Below are positions 9,175 to 17,507 of a stretch of DNA of 64,000 nucleotides, one piece after another. The position numbers and the translations under genes were made by a program. The notes under the pieces were generated by a model, which saw only the letters and a program-made list of their open reading frames with translations, was not told the origin of the DNA and ran no database searches. The stretch lies in the NCBI GenBank assembly GCA_026391315.1, contig JAPLDT010000030.1:1-64000 (forward strand), given 5' to 3'. The stretch's first letter is position 1, and each line of letters starts with the position of its first letter. This stretch comes from Bacteroidia bacterium (GTDB lineage: Bacteria; Bacteroidota; Bacteroidia; Bacteroidales; Prolixibacteraceae).

Positions 9175-9740
9175 CGTCTGTGTATATTGGTTTTAAATGA
9201 AATGACAGGCTTCTGGATGGCAGTGGCAAACTCATCCTGGATGATTACCATGCGTATTTTGTAAGCCACTGAGGGCAAATGCTTTGCTCCCAGATAGGCC
9301 CAAATTTGATTGAGCTGCTCAACACTCAGCGACTCAAGTTCGACGGTAAGCTTCCCGATTTTTGGGGAAAGTGCGGGATACTCTTCCGCCAGGAAAACCG
9401 GGTGTGACTGGAAGAAACCCAAAACCAGTCCAATGGCCTTCCAGGCTTCTTCGTAAATGCCAAAATTGGCTGCAAACATGGCATGAAGGATAAATTTTAG
9501 TTCAGGTTCGCGGCGCTGGTGCTGACCGTCAACATAGGTAAATTCGGGTAATTGGGCTTTAAAAATATGATCCTCCTCAAGGTTAAAAATAGTCAGTGCG
9601 ATGGAATCATCCGGGAAAGCATACTTCCCCAAATCGTTGACAATTTTGGACAATTTTACCTCCACGGTAGTCGCATTGGTTCGCAAATGGACGTAAGCAT
9701 TTATTTCATCCCTGAGGAAGAGTAAAGCCTGATCGATCAT
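9171..9740 (-). CDS. DUF4255/Pvc16_N protein, eCIS tube terminator (Afp16-like)
   Basis: The 189-residue protein starts MIDQALLFLRDEINAYVHLR and contains NLEEDHIFK and a hydrophobic GIYEEAWKAIGLVLGFFQSHPVF centre, typical of the DUF4255 (Pvc16 N-terminal) family. In Afp and PVC particles this protein caps the tube-sheath at the distal end and fixes its length. The gene overlaps the downstream sheath frame by 4 nt (ATGA), indicating coupled translation. It is the first gene of the main eCIS transcription unit, behind a 478-nt spacer. Confidence 0.88.
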   Translation of the reverse strand: MIDQALLFLRDEINAYVHLRTNATTVEVKLSKIVNDLGKYAFPDDSIALTIFNLEEDHIFKAQLPEFTYVDGQHQRREPELKFILHAMFAANFGIYEEAWKAIGLVLGFFQSHPVFLAEEYPALSPKIGKLTVELESLSVEQLNQIWAYLGAKHLPSVAYKIRMVIIQDEFATAIQKPVISFKTNIHRR

Positions 9741-10218
9741 ATTCCTAAATATTTAGAAATTTGATTTGAGAAGATTTAGATGGATCCGGTAACCTCGATT
9801 TATTTACCGCACTTCAGTGCCCCTTCTGTTCGCCGGAATTTTCTTCCGGAATGAAACGGATTCGGATAAAGAAAATCACTGAAAATTCAAATCGGCTTTC
9901 GCCTAATAGTTAAGTTTATTGAACGCGCTCACAACTCCTTTGGTGCCTTTGCACGCCTTGATGACAAAAAAACAATTGTACACTTGTCTGACTTTAATCC
10001 GGAATGATTCTAAAAGGTAACCCCAAATTCTATTAATAAATTAAAGAAATTCTTTCTTGGAATAGAAAAAAGTCTTTCCTACAAAATAATAAACGAATTT
10101 TGGAATTATTCCATTTAATATTCAATTCGTAAATTTTTATATACTTCTTTGCTTTTACATCAAAGGACTTCCGTGATTATAATTTTTTTATAATCATTAT
10201 ATTTTAAGTAATATTTAT
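9741..10218. other. AT-rich intergenic region between the two eCIS transcription units
   Basis: No reading frame in this 478-nt stretch looks like a gene. It must hold the leader and promoter of the main eCIS operon (minus strand) and the end of the upstream sheath gene. The one recognisable signal is an element at about 10003-10027 that is repeated upstream of the other sheath gene. The rest is AT-rich. Confidence 0.7.
10002..10027 (-). promoter_or_regulatory. Conserved element upstream of the main eCIS operon (copy 1)
   Basis: On the plus strand the core AAAAGGTAACCCCAAA lies at 10012-10027, preceded by CGGAATGATTCT. The same arrangement lies at 11720-11743 ahead of the separate sheath gene. 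Read on the coding strand the core contains TACCTTTT, close to the Bacteroidota -7 box TAnnTTTG. It is therefore either a shared promoter or a site for a shared regulator. Confidence 0.45.
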
Positions 10219-11634
10219 TTAAGCAATTTTCCTAAGACTCTTTGAATATTTTAGATTATGTGAAAATCTGATCAATTTGAATTCTGAGGCCCTGAGAATG
10301 GCAAGGCCCACTTCAACGACGATCCTTCCCTCCTCAACATCCAGCGATATCATCGTGGTTCCTAAACCGCAATTCACATAAAAAGCTTGTTGCGGAGAAA
10401 TGCCCGCGAGTGCACCCTCACTCCATTTCGTGGTGAGATAGTTATCAATCATCATGCAAATTTTCATCCAGGTATTGGGTTCGTTGGGTTCAAAAATCAC
10501 CCAAGAGGTAGAAGTCCTGAGAGACTCTTTCACCATGATCATAAATCGCCGTACAGATACATACCGTTCTTCATTGTCGTTTAACGCAAGTGTTCGTGCC
10601 CCCGAAACAAGAACTCCCCTACCGGAAAAAACACGAATATTATTGATGGATCTGCCATGATCAGGATCAACATCATACACCGGGTAAGATTGCTTATCAA
10701 TAGCAACCAAAGGCTCCATGACGCCGTAAAGACTAAGATTCCCCGGCGACTTCCAAACTCCTCTGTTCTTATCAGAAGTAACATAGGCACCTGCAACTGC
10801 ACCACTGGAGGGCAGGTTGACAAATCTGTTTTTCAATTCACTCTTAACCAATTTGGTGACTGACCACCCTAACTTTTTAAGCTGATCCAGTTTGTACTCT
10901 TTCCCATTGCAAATAACTTTCACATTGGATCCTTCGGTATTGACGTAGCTATTCATCATCGTCCTAACGAAAGGATAATAGGCGCTGCCGTAATTCAGAT
11001 ATTGGTTACCGAACAATCCGATGCAATGGGACAAATCAGGATTATGCATGTCGCCGTCATACAGATCGAAAATGGCAAACCTATTGTCAAGTGTGTGACA
11101 CTGGAGCAAGGCAGCACGGACGAGTTGCGAATATTCATGAGCTGCAAGTTTAACAGCTTCGGGAATGACAATCAAAGAAATATCCTCTACCTCAGAGAGT
11201 TTGAATAATCCATCAAGCAATCCTGCATGAGATGACCCGTTTTGTGGTTTTAGCAATACCTGTTGAGGATTTTGGTAGGTATCGACAGAAAGAATGTAGC
11301 ATGGCCCTCCCCCGTTCTCAAAATAGATCTTTACACTGTAATATAGCATGTATTTCAGGGTCACCTCTTTAAATGAGAGAACACTGAATTCGTTGTCACT
11401 GTTTTTATGAATGGTAATGGTAATTTCATTGTCAAACGGGAGACCGAAAAGGTTTTCGAACTCCCTCATTGAATTGATCTTTGTTGGCACAAGAATCAAA
11501 TCCATGGAAACTTTACCGGTGGCCTTTGCGGTATACCCAACAAATGCAGGTAAAGCAGTTTCAACCTCTACCACAGGTGGGGCTAGATCAGAAATATCCC
11601 CGAAATAAATATCGGGATTTCGATGGGTCATCAT
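10219..11634 (-). CDS. eCIS contractile sheath protein (stand-alone copy)
   Basis: This 471-residue sheath protein is a paralogue of the C-terminal part of the 6856-9174 product. It starts MMTHRNPDIYFGDISD and carries VEVETALPAFVGYT, YFENGGGPCYILSV, LPSSGAVAGAYVTSDKNRGVW and the C-terminal VEVGLAILRASEF. Afp-type particles use several sheath paralogues, one forming the bulk and another the baseplate-proximal layer. This gene stands apart from the main operon by 478 nt and has its own upstream region, so it may be expressed separately. The start could equally be the second ATG, one codon later. Confidence 0.93.
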   Translation of the reverse strand: MMTHRNPDIYFGDISDLAPPVVEVETALPAFVGYTAKATGKVSMDLILVPTKINSMREFENLFGLPFDNEITITIHKNSDNEFSVLSFKEVTLKYMLYYSVKIYFENGGGPCYILSVDTYQNPQQVLLKPQNGSSHAGLLDGLFKLSEVEDISLIVIPEAVKLAAHEYSQLVRAALLQCHTLDNRFAIFDLYDGDMHNPDLSHCIGLFGNQYLNYGSAYYPFVRTMMNSYVNTEGSNVKVICNGKEYKLDQLKKLGWSVTKLVKSELKNRFVNLPSSGAVAGAYVTSDKNRGVWKSPGNLSLYGVMEPLVAIDKQSYPVYDVDPDHGRSINNIRVFSGRGVLVSGARTLALNDNEERYVSVRRFMIMVKESLRTSTSWVIFEPNEPNTWMKICMMIDNYLTTKWSEGALAGISPQQAFYVNCGLGTTMISLDVEEGRIVVEVGLAILRASEFKLIRFSHNLKYSKSLRKIA

Positions 11635-11718
11635 AGCAGTAGAATTAATCCGTCCGGTTATGAAATTAAGGGATGCATCACCGGAAATCTTCTTCTCCCT
11701 ATACTGCTATTTATCTCG

Positions 11719-11743
11719 AAATGAATTAAAAGGTAACCCCAAA
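11719..11743 (-). promoter_or_regulatory. Conserved element upstream of the stand-alone sheath gene (copy 2)
   Basis: The core AAAAGGTAACCCC (plus strand, 11728-11740) and the flanking CGAAATGAATT match the copy at 10002-10027. It lies about 95 nt before the sheath start codon, compared with about 270 nt for copy 1. A promoter or operator role is inferred from position and conservation only. Confidence 0.45.
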
Positions 11744-11802
11744 AATGAAAAAAACTTTCACTGAAGGGTAAAATTTAACATTAGAAATTGAGGGGAGCGT
11801 AA

Positions 11803-11940
11803 GGAGTGCCTAAAGTAATGAGAGTGCCTAAAGTGTCTAAAGTATTTAAAATGCCTAAAGTACTTACGCCACATTGAGCATTTATTCGGAGTTCAAAACT
11901 CTAGGCACTCTAGGCACTTTAAATACTTTAGGCACTTCTT
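11803..11940. repeat. Intergenic inverted repeat built of CTAAAGT words
   Basis: The left arm (about 11803-11868) contains five degenerate copies of a GTGCCTAAAGT word. The right arm (about 11898-11938) contains the reverse complements (CTTTAGGCACT). The arms can fold into a long imperfect hairpin that ends exactly at the kdgF stop codon, so it may terminate kdgF transcription. Confidence 0.75.
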
Positions 11941-12272
11941 TATAAAAAATCTTCCCTTACCGGATTGAAAGTATCGATCAACATCCCTGCCTGGAGGCAC
12001 ACAACACCATGCAACATTCCCTGGGGTATATAGGTAGCATCACCCTCTTTGATTGTTTTGGTCACTTCACCTATGGTAAAATCAAAGCTCCCGGCAGCAC
12101 AGTAGGTGGTTTGTGAATGCGGATGGGTATGCATGGCGCCGATGGCGCCTTGGGTAAAGCTAACCTTCACCATCATAATATTTTCGTTGTAACCAAGAAT
12201 CTGGCGGGAGACACCCCCTCCCAAATCGACAACAGGTGTTTCACTTTGAAGAATGTATAAATTGCTTTCCAT
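11940..12272 (-). CDS. kdgF: KdgF-like cupin, unsaturated uronate cyclisation
   Basis: This 110-residue single-domain cupin has the KdgF pattern: SRQILGYNENIMMVKV, G-A-M-H-T-H-P-H-S-Q as the metal-binding HxHxxxQ motif, the second cupin motif GDATYIPQGMLHG, and the ending LIDTFNPVREDFL. KdgF speeds conversion of 4,5-unsaturated monouronates from pectin or alginate to 5-keto-4-deoxyuronate, the substrate of KduI. The genes for the rest of that route (kduI, kduD, kdgK, kdgA) lie 7-11 kb away on the same strand, which supports the assignment. Here it stands alone between the eCIS and a toxin-antitoxin pair. Confidence 0.82.
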   Translation of the reverse strand: MESNLYILQSETPVVDLGGGVSRQILGYNENIMMVKVSFTQGAIGAMHTHPHSQTTYCAAGSFDFTIGEVTKTIKEGDATYIPQGMLHGVVCLQAGMLIDTFNPVREDFL

Positions 12273-12323
12273 AGGAATTTTCGTTGATGTGAAGCAAAGA
12301 TAATAATCGAAAGAATTGGATTT

Positions 12324-12629
12324 TTACATTAGCTCGATTCCTGTTTGCTCAATTTCATAGGCAAAAGGATTTTGTATGTTAAAATCCCCTTCCAAAATAG
12401 GATGTGGTTCAATTCTTAAATCTATCGATCTTCTCAGGCGCATCAATTGCATCTGAACCGAAAAGAAATCATCCATGTGCCCAACCACGACAGCTATGTC
12501 AATATCACTATCCGTATGCTCTTTCCCTTTGGCATAGGAGCCAAATAAATAGGCCTTCTTCAGTTCCATATTCTTCGGAATACTCCGGATATATCGTTTT
12601 GCAGTATTTATAATTGCTTGATCAACCAT
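12324..12629 (-). CDS. MNT-type minimal nucleotidyltransferase (antitoxin of MNT/HEPN pair)
   Basis: The 101-residue protein shows the nucleotidyltransferase signature LFGSYAKGKEHTDSDIDIAVV (G30-S31 and catalytic D42/D44). Minimal nucleotidyltransferases next to HEPN genes act as antitoxins by nucleotidylating the HEPN toxin. The gene overlaps the end of the HEPN gene by 22 nt, so the pair is translated together with the toxin first. Confidence 0.87.
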   Translation of the reverse strand: MVDQAIINTAKRYIRSIPKNMELKKAYLFGSYAKGKEHTDSDIDIAVVVGHMDDFFSVQMQLMRLRRSIDLRIEPHPILEGDFNIQNPFAYEIEQTGIELM

Positions 12630-13015
12630 TGTCTTAAGATTTCAATTTTATTGATCCATTCGTTGGTGAAATCAACTGTGCAAAGCTTTTGAAAACTTTG
12701 TTTGTAATCGTCGTACCTCGCATTTAAGTTAAAGGTCGTAATCTTATCCAGCCATTCATCATAACCCAAAGGAAGCGAAACATCAATTTTTACAAATAAT
12801 CTCAATAAATCATGCGATAGCAGCGGATGCTTTTGTAACTTTTTAACGTACAAAGCCTTTATCAATTTTTCTATGACAAGATGCCCCATAAACAAAGCCC
12901 ATGGATACTCTCTGGTTTTCATCAGGTTCTGCATGGTTGCATAATTCAGGTCTGATGAGGTTCGCCAATAAAGGACAATTGAATCGATATCGTTAATTTC
13001 ACCTTCCATAATCAC
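12608..13015 (-). CDS. HEPN-domain protein (putative RNase toxin of MNT/HEPN pair)
   Basis: The 135-residue all-helical protein has the HEPN layout: a helix with GHLVIEKLIKALYVKK near residues 44-59, HPLLSHDLLRLF at 63-74, and a LNARYDDYK turn near 97-105. I do not see a clean R-x4-6-H catalytic motif, so RNase activity is uncertain and it may belong to a non-catalytic subgroup. It is divergent from the methylase gene, with 146 nt between the two starts. Confidence 0.82.
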   Translation of the reverse strand: MIMEGEINDIDSIVLYWRTSSDLNYATMQNLMKTREYPWALFMGHLVIEKLIKALYVKKLQKHPLLSHDLLRLFVKIDVSLPLGYDEWLDKITTFNLNARYDDYKQSFQKLCTVDFTNEWINKIEILRQWLIKQL

Positions 13016-13108
13016 TCAAATTTAAGAAATTTATTACGATTTTGACTCAGACAGACTTTTATCATCCTATCAGTATCACTAACCTATGAACCATTTTTCA
13101 ATGCCCAC

Positions 13109-13142
13109 TTTGACCGATAATAAATTTAAAGGACTATTTTTG
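13109..13142 (+). promoter_or_regulatory. Bacteroidota-type promoter for the methylase-specificity operon
   Basis: A TTTG at 13109-13112 and a perfect TAnnTTTG box (TATTTTTG) at 13135-13142 are 22 nt apart, and the methylase ATG follows 20 nt later. Spacing is at the long end of the usual range. Confidence 0.55.
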
Positions 13143-13161
13143 ATAAAAAACATTTACCAAC

Positions 13162-15246
13162 ATGACTTTAACCGAAATACTGAAAGATTCCTATTACAAA
13201 CTAACCCAATTCAACCTTGTTGAAATTGATAATCTTGAAAAACGTATTATTAAACGCACCGATAGCAAGGGCGGTATAGTGCCTTATATCAACTGTCTGG
13301 TTCGCAACAAAGAGGTCAAACTTACCCCGGAAGAAACCATCCGGCAGTTATATTTGCAGATTCTCGTGGATGATTACGGTTACCATCCTTCACGCATGGA
13401 ACTGGAATATGCCGTTTCGTTTGGGATAGAGAAGAAACGTGCGGATATAGTGATTTTTGACAAAGACAACAAGCGGGCGCCATATATCCTGATCGAGCTG
13501 AAGAAGCCGAAATTGAAGGAGGGCAAAGAACAGTTGAGAGGTTATTGCAATGCCACGGGCGCCCCTATCGGCGTATGGTCAAATGGCGATTCCGTCTCCT
13601 ACTACCATCGTAAAGACCCCAATTATTTCGAAGATTTACCCGCTATTCCAAGAGCTATCGAAAAACTATCGGATATCCTTTCGGAACGGTGGACAATTGA
13701 CGACCTTATTGCCAAAGATAAACTGGTAACCGAACGCAAATCGTTGAAAGACCTGATCCTCGAAATGGAAAACGAGGTTTTGGCAGGCGCCGGCGTGGAT
13801 GCGTTCGAAGAACTTTTTAAGCTGATATTTACCAAACTGTTTGACGAGATGGAGTCGGGGCGCGATAAAAAACGCTTCCTTGAATTTCGTAATTATGGCG
13901 ATACCGAGACCGAACTCAAAGAGAAAATTCAAAATATCTTCAACCGCGCCAAAAAGAAATGGTCGGGCGTATTCTCGGATGATGCCAAAATTGAACTGAC
14001 CACCTCGCATCTTTCGGTTTGCATTTCCTCTCTGCAGGATGTAAAACTCTTTAACAGTAACCTGGATGTCGTTGATGACGCCTTTGAATACCTCATTGGC
14101 AAAAGCAGTAAAGGCGAAAAAGGGCAATACTTTACGCCACGTTATGTGATCGACATGTGTGTGAAGATGCTCAACCCCAAGGAACACGAAACGATGATCG
14201 ACACGGCGGCAGGTAGTTGCGGTTTCCCTGTGCATACCATCTTTCACGTATGGGAACAAATCATGAAAGAAGAGGGCCTGAACAAGAGCCACCTGTTTAC
14301 ACTCGAACAAAAACCACCCCGCTGCACCGACTATGTGAACGACAAGGTATTCGCCATCGACTTCGATGAGAAGACCGTACGCGTTGCCCGTACCCTGAAC
14401 CTGATTGCTGGTGACGGACAGACCAATGTACTGCACCTGAACACGCTGGATTGGGAGCGTTGGGACGAAAAACTGGACGACGACGATTGGAAAGATACCT
14501 ATTACGGTGGCTGGAAGGAGCTGAAAAAGCTCAGGCAAGACAAAACCAGCAACCGCGATTTCAGATTTGACCTGTTGATGGCCAATCCTCCTTTTGCGGG
14601 TGACATCAAAGAGAGCAGGATAATTTCGAAATACGAACTGGGCAAAAATGCGGCAGGTAAATACCAGACAGCCGTGGGTCGGGATATCTTATTTATTGAA
14701 CGAAACCTCGATTTCCTGAAACCGGGAGGGCGGATGGCGATTGTGTTGCCACAAGGACGCTTTAACAACAGCAGCGACAAACAAATCCGCGAATTTATAG
14801 CAGAACGATGCCGAATTTTGTGCGTGGTTGGTTTGCATGGCAATGTGTTTAAACCGCATACAGGGACCAAGACCAGCGTGTTGCTGGTGCAAAAATGGGA
14901 TGAAAACCTTTGCCCCAAGGTAGACGATTACCCCATCTTCTTTGCCACCATGCAGGAACCAAGCAAAGACAACAGCGGCGAAAAAATATACATCCGGAAA
15001 CGGGATTTGCCCAATGTATTCAAGGTGAAACCTACCGTACCGGAACCGGTGCAGGGATTTCTCGAGCTGAAAGAACCGGGGATACAATTGGTAGACTCGG
15101 CACTGAACCTCGACGAGTATGTGCTCGATACCCACGGCCATCTGATTGTAAAGCATGACCTCTTTAACCACGACGGACTAACCAAAGATGGCATTGCCGA
15201 AGCCTTTGCCGAATTTGCCAAAAAGGAGAAACTCAGTTTTTTTTGA
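13162..15246 (+). CDS. N6-adenine DNA methylase (HsdM-like) with PD-(D/E)XK-type N-terminal domain
   Basis: The 694-residue protein carries an N-terminal HsdR_N-like region with a nuclease-type signature (D95 in RADIVIF, then E112-L-K114 in IELKKP). A central helical section leads to an N6-methyltransferase with GQYFTP at 321-326, the S-adenosylmethionine motif DTAAGSCG at 347-354 and the catalytic NPPF at 475-478. With the specificity subunit next door it would methylate adenine in a bipartite target. No HsdR gene is in the window. Many Bacteroidota methylases carry this N-terminal domain, so cleavage activity is possible but unproven. A BcgI-like arrangement, in which nuclease and methylase share a chain, is an alternative to ordinary type I. 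Confidence 0.88.
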   Translation: MTLTEILKDSYYKLTQFNLVEIDNLEKRIIKRTDSKGGIVPYINCLVRNKEVKLTPEETIRQLYLQILVDDYGYHPSRMELEYAVSFGIEKKRADIVIFDKDNKRAPYILIELKKPKLKEGKEQLRGYCNATGAPIGVWSNGDSVSYYHRKDPNYFEDLPAIPRAIEKLSDILSERWTIDDLIAKDKLVTERKSLKDLILEMENEVLAGAGVDAFEELFKLIFTKLFDEMESGRDKKRFLEFRNYGDTETELKEKIQNIFNRAKKKWSGVFSDDAKIELTTSHLSVCISSLQDVKLFNSNLDVVDDAFEYLIGKSSKGEKGQYFTPRYVIDMCVKMLNPKEHETMIDTAAGSCGFPVHTIFHVWEQIMKEEGLNKSHLFTLEQKPPRCTDYVNDKVFAIDFDEKTVRVARTLNLIAGDGQTNVLHLNTLDWERWDEKLDDDDWKDTYYGGWKELKKLRQDKTSNRDFRFDLLMANPPFAGDIKESRIISKYELGKNAAGKYQTAVGRDILFIERNLDFLKPGGRMAIVLPQGRFNNSSDKQIREFIAERCRILCVVGLHGNVFKPHTGTKTSVLLVQKWDENLCPKVDDYPIFFATMQEPSKDNSGEKIYIRKRDLPNVFKVKPTVPEPVQGFLELKEPGIQLVDSALNLDEYVLDTHGHLIVKHDLFNHDGLTKDGIAEAFAEFAKKEKLSFF

Positions 15247-16733
15247 GTAGCCCTTTCAACGAAGCAAAATACAAAGCAATGTTGGAAGGGCTGGAGATAA
15301 GCGAAATAAAATACAGTTATGTCAGAAAAAACGGTGAAGTCTTTCGCTTTGATAGTAACTATTTTCTTAAAAAATTTATAGATGATGAATCTTTAATACG
15401 GACAAGAAGATATTCTACAATAAAAGGAATAGGAGCAGAACTAAAATCTTTTGGTGCGTATTCATTAAACAATGATGTTCATTACTTAGAATCAGGTGTA
15501 CCTTTTATTCGTGGAATAAATATGAAAAAAGGCAGAATCAGTTTCAATGATATGATTTTCATTGATGAAACGGCGAATTCTTTATTATGGAAATCAGAAG
15601 TAAAACCTGAAATGGTTCTACTTTCGATGTCAGGTACCATAGGTGATGTAGCAATTGCTTCAAAAAAATGGGAATACCCAATTAACTCAAACCAGGATAT
15701 TGCTAAAATTGAAACTCTTGGGAAAATAAATCCATATTTTCTTTATGCATTTTTATCTTCAAAATTTGGACAAAACTACTTAATCAGAGAAGCAAGGGGA
15801 AGTGTACAGCAACATGTTTTTCTTTCTCAAATGGAGCAATTTGAAATCCCATTGCTTAATGAAAGATTTATTCAATCTATACAATCTAGCATTGAAAAAT
15901 CAGATGAATTTCAATATTTGGCAGAGGACTTATATAAAAATGCAGAAACCCTTTTATTAGAAACCCTCGGCTTAAACAACTTTGAGCCCAGCACCGACGG
16001 GGTAAATGTGAAAAGTTATAAAGAGTCGTTTTTGGCTACTGGCAGAATAGATTCTGAGTATTACCAAAAGAGATATGACATTTTAGAAAACCATTTTGAT
16101 TCGTTTGATAGAAAAAGAATTGGTGATTTTATTACTAACCCAGTTGCAAGCGGAGTTACCCCAAAGGCAGGAGGTGATGATTATTCTGATTCAGAATCCG
16201 GAATTCCATTTATTAGAGCAGTTGATTTGAAGAATGGAGAAGTAACAACCGAAAACTTCATTTACATTAAACCAGAGATTCACAATGGTATTCTTAAAAG
16301 GACTCAATTAAAGAAAGGTGATGTTCTGTTTTCAATTGCAGGTACAGTTGGTCGTTGTTCATTGTTTGATCATTCTTTTGAAGCGAATATCAACCAAGCT
16401 GTTTCAATCTTAAGATTCGATGATAAATTCATAAAAAGGCTCTATTTGATTGTATTTTTTAATTCAGAGATTGGAAAGGAATTCGTTTCAAGATATTCAA
16501 GACAAGGTGTGCAGACAAATTTGAATTTAGCTGAAGTGGCTGATTTGAGAGTTCCAATAATTGAATACACCAAACAAAAAAAAATTGCCGCCCTCATCGA
16601 AGAAAGTTTCCGGTTAAAAAAACAATCCGAACAACTGTTGGAAACCGCCAAACGTGCGGTAGAGATAGCCATTGAGGAAGACGAAGAGGTCGCAATAGAC
16701 TATATTAACGCCCAAGTGCAACAATTGTCATGA
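15243..16733 (+). CDS. hsdS: Type I-like restriction specificity subunit (HsdS)
   Basis: The protein has two target-recognition domains, each with the family signature: GVPFIRGINMKKGRI and SMSGTIGDVAIA in the first half, GIPFIRAVDLKNGEV and SIAGTVGRCSLF in the second. Helical spacers (for example FRLKKQSEQLLETAKRAVEIA) dock the methylase. The frame can begin at a TTG at 15243, overlapping the methylase stop by 4 nt and giving 496 residues. An ATG at 15279 is the alternative, giving 484 residues. Base composition is more AT-rich than in the methylase, as often seen for rapidly exchanged specificity genes. Confidence 0.92.
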   Translation: MSSPFNEAKYKAMLEGLEISEIKYSYVRKNGEVFRFDSNYFLKKFIDDESLIRTRRYSTIKGIGAELKSFGAYSLNNDVHYLESGVPFIRGINMKKGRISFNDMIFIDETANSLLWKSEVKPEMVLLSMSGTIGDVAIASKKWEYPINSNQDIAKIETLGKINPYFLYAFLSSKFGQNYLIREARGSVQQHVFLSQMEQFEIPLLNERFIQSIQSSIEKSDEFQYLAEDLYKNAETLLLETLGLNNFEPSTDGVNVKSYKESFLATGRIDSEYYQKRYDILENHFDSFDRKRIGDFITNPVASGVTPKAGGDDYSDSESGIPFIRAVDLKNGEVTTENFIYIKPEIHNGILKRTQLKKGDVLFSIAGTVGRCSLFDHSFEANINQAVSILRFDDKFIKRLYLIVFFNSEIGKEFVSRYSRQGVQTNLNLAEVADLRVPIIEYTKQKKIAALIEESFRLKKQSEQLLETAKRAVEIAIEEDEEVAIDYINAQVQQLS

Positions 16734-16898
16734 CGAAAGAAACAGCCATCAAACTATTTGAGCAAAAGCAGGTACGCTCGCTATGGAACGACGAGGAAGA
16801 AAAATGGTATTTTTCATTCGTTGATGTGATTGAAGCGCTAACCGGCACCGATCGTCCCCGTAAGTAATTGGAGCGATTTAAAAGCAAGGTTAAAATAA
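16730..16898 (+). pseudogene. Frameshifted remnant of a Bro-N/antirepressor-type gene
   Basis: A frame begins with ATG at 16730, overlapping the hsdS stop by 4 nt, and encodes 45 residues (MTKETAIKLFEQKQVRSLWN and onward) that match the start of Bacteroidota Bro-N domain proteins. It stops at 16865-16867 right after TDRPRK. Removing one A there restores the expected YWSDLKARLK before another stop at 16896-16898. So there is a single-base insertion, and the rest of the gene is missing. Such genes often travel with type I restriction loci. Confidence 0.75.
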
Positions 16899-17126
16899 AA
16901 TGGCAATGAACTGTCCTAAAAAATCGGACAGTTGAAAATGCCGGCCGAAGATGGGAAAATGCGAATTTCCAATTTACTTATTCAATATCATTCAATCTTA
17001 ATGAGAAACGCTGTGTTGCTTTGCTATCTTTTCCAATACATCATCGATGGTAGATTGTATTTCAGGTGGGATCCTTAGTAGCAGGTGATCCGAGTATTGT
17101 TTTTGATGAAATCCAATCTGCTTTCA

Positions 17127-17182
17127 TTTTGACAGTAATTTTATTGTCTAATACATTTAACAGCATATATACTGTCAAAATA
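17127..17182. repeat. 12-bp perfect inverted repeat with 32-nt spacer
   Basis: ATTTTGACAGTA at 17127-17138 is matched by TACTGTCAAAAT at 17171-17182. The spacer is AT-rich and not a gene. It could be the ends of a decayed insertion, or a regulator site. Confidence 0.6.
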
Positions 17183-17410
17183 ATTAAGCAGCAAAATAAT
17201 TGTCAAAATATTTTTTTAATCTTAGTAATTTCAAACTTTCTGTGTCAATACCATTTTGGAAACTACAAAAGGAATGCATCCACTTGTGCACGTGGGGCTC
17301 CAACAACGCATTTTTCATAACTAACTATACCATCATCAAGTTCTTGATGTTTTCAAGAATCTAGCGGGAAACAACTCCTCTAGATAGTGAAAAGGAATTC
17401 CCTGTTAGGA

Positions 17411-17454
17411 ACAAACCATCATTCCTTACCCGATGCGAAGGAATGATGGTTTGT
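17411..17454. terminator. Hairpin downstream of the MFS gene
   Basis: Arms of 17 bp (ACAAACCATCATTCCTT and its complement) flank a 10-nt loop, 54 nt beyond the stop codon of the minus-strand MFS gene. It is the likely end of the kdu/kdg transcript. Confidence 0.65.
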
Positions 17455-17507
17455 AGATACGCTTTTGAAGAAATCTGAAAAGTGAATTCCGATCCGAAAC
17501 GCTATAC

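Larger units (their letters stand above)
16899..17507. other. Gene-poor scar region with repeats and a gene fragment
   Basis: No intact gene is visible. On the minus strand, 16998 to about 17123 encodes a C-terminal-looking fragment (LLLRIPPEIQSTIDDVLEK followed by IAKQHSVSH and a stop) that I cannot assign and whose upstream part is closed by a stop codon. A 12-bp perfect inverted repeat lies at 17127-17138 and 17171-17182, and a terminator-like hairpin at 17411-17454. Together with the Bro-N remnant this suggests past insertion and deletion. Confidence 0.55.

Noticed and set aside
1-11634. Prophage or type VI secretion system
   Set aside because: There is no capsid, terminase or integrase, and no TssJLM/ClpV-type gene. 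DUF4255, DUF5908 and tandem sheath/tube paralogues point to an extracellular contractile injection system.
11803-11940. CRISPR array, suggested by the repeated CTAAAGT words
   Set aside because: The words are too short, degenerate and not separated by regular unique spacers; no cas gene is near.
13666-14538. A 290-codon open frame on the minus strand inside the methylase gene
   Set aside because: It lies wholly antisense to a gene with clear methylase motifs, and its translation shows no domain pattern.
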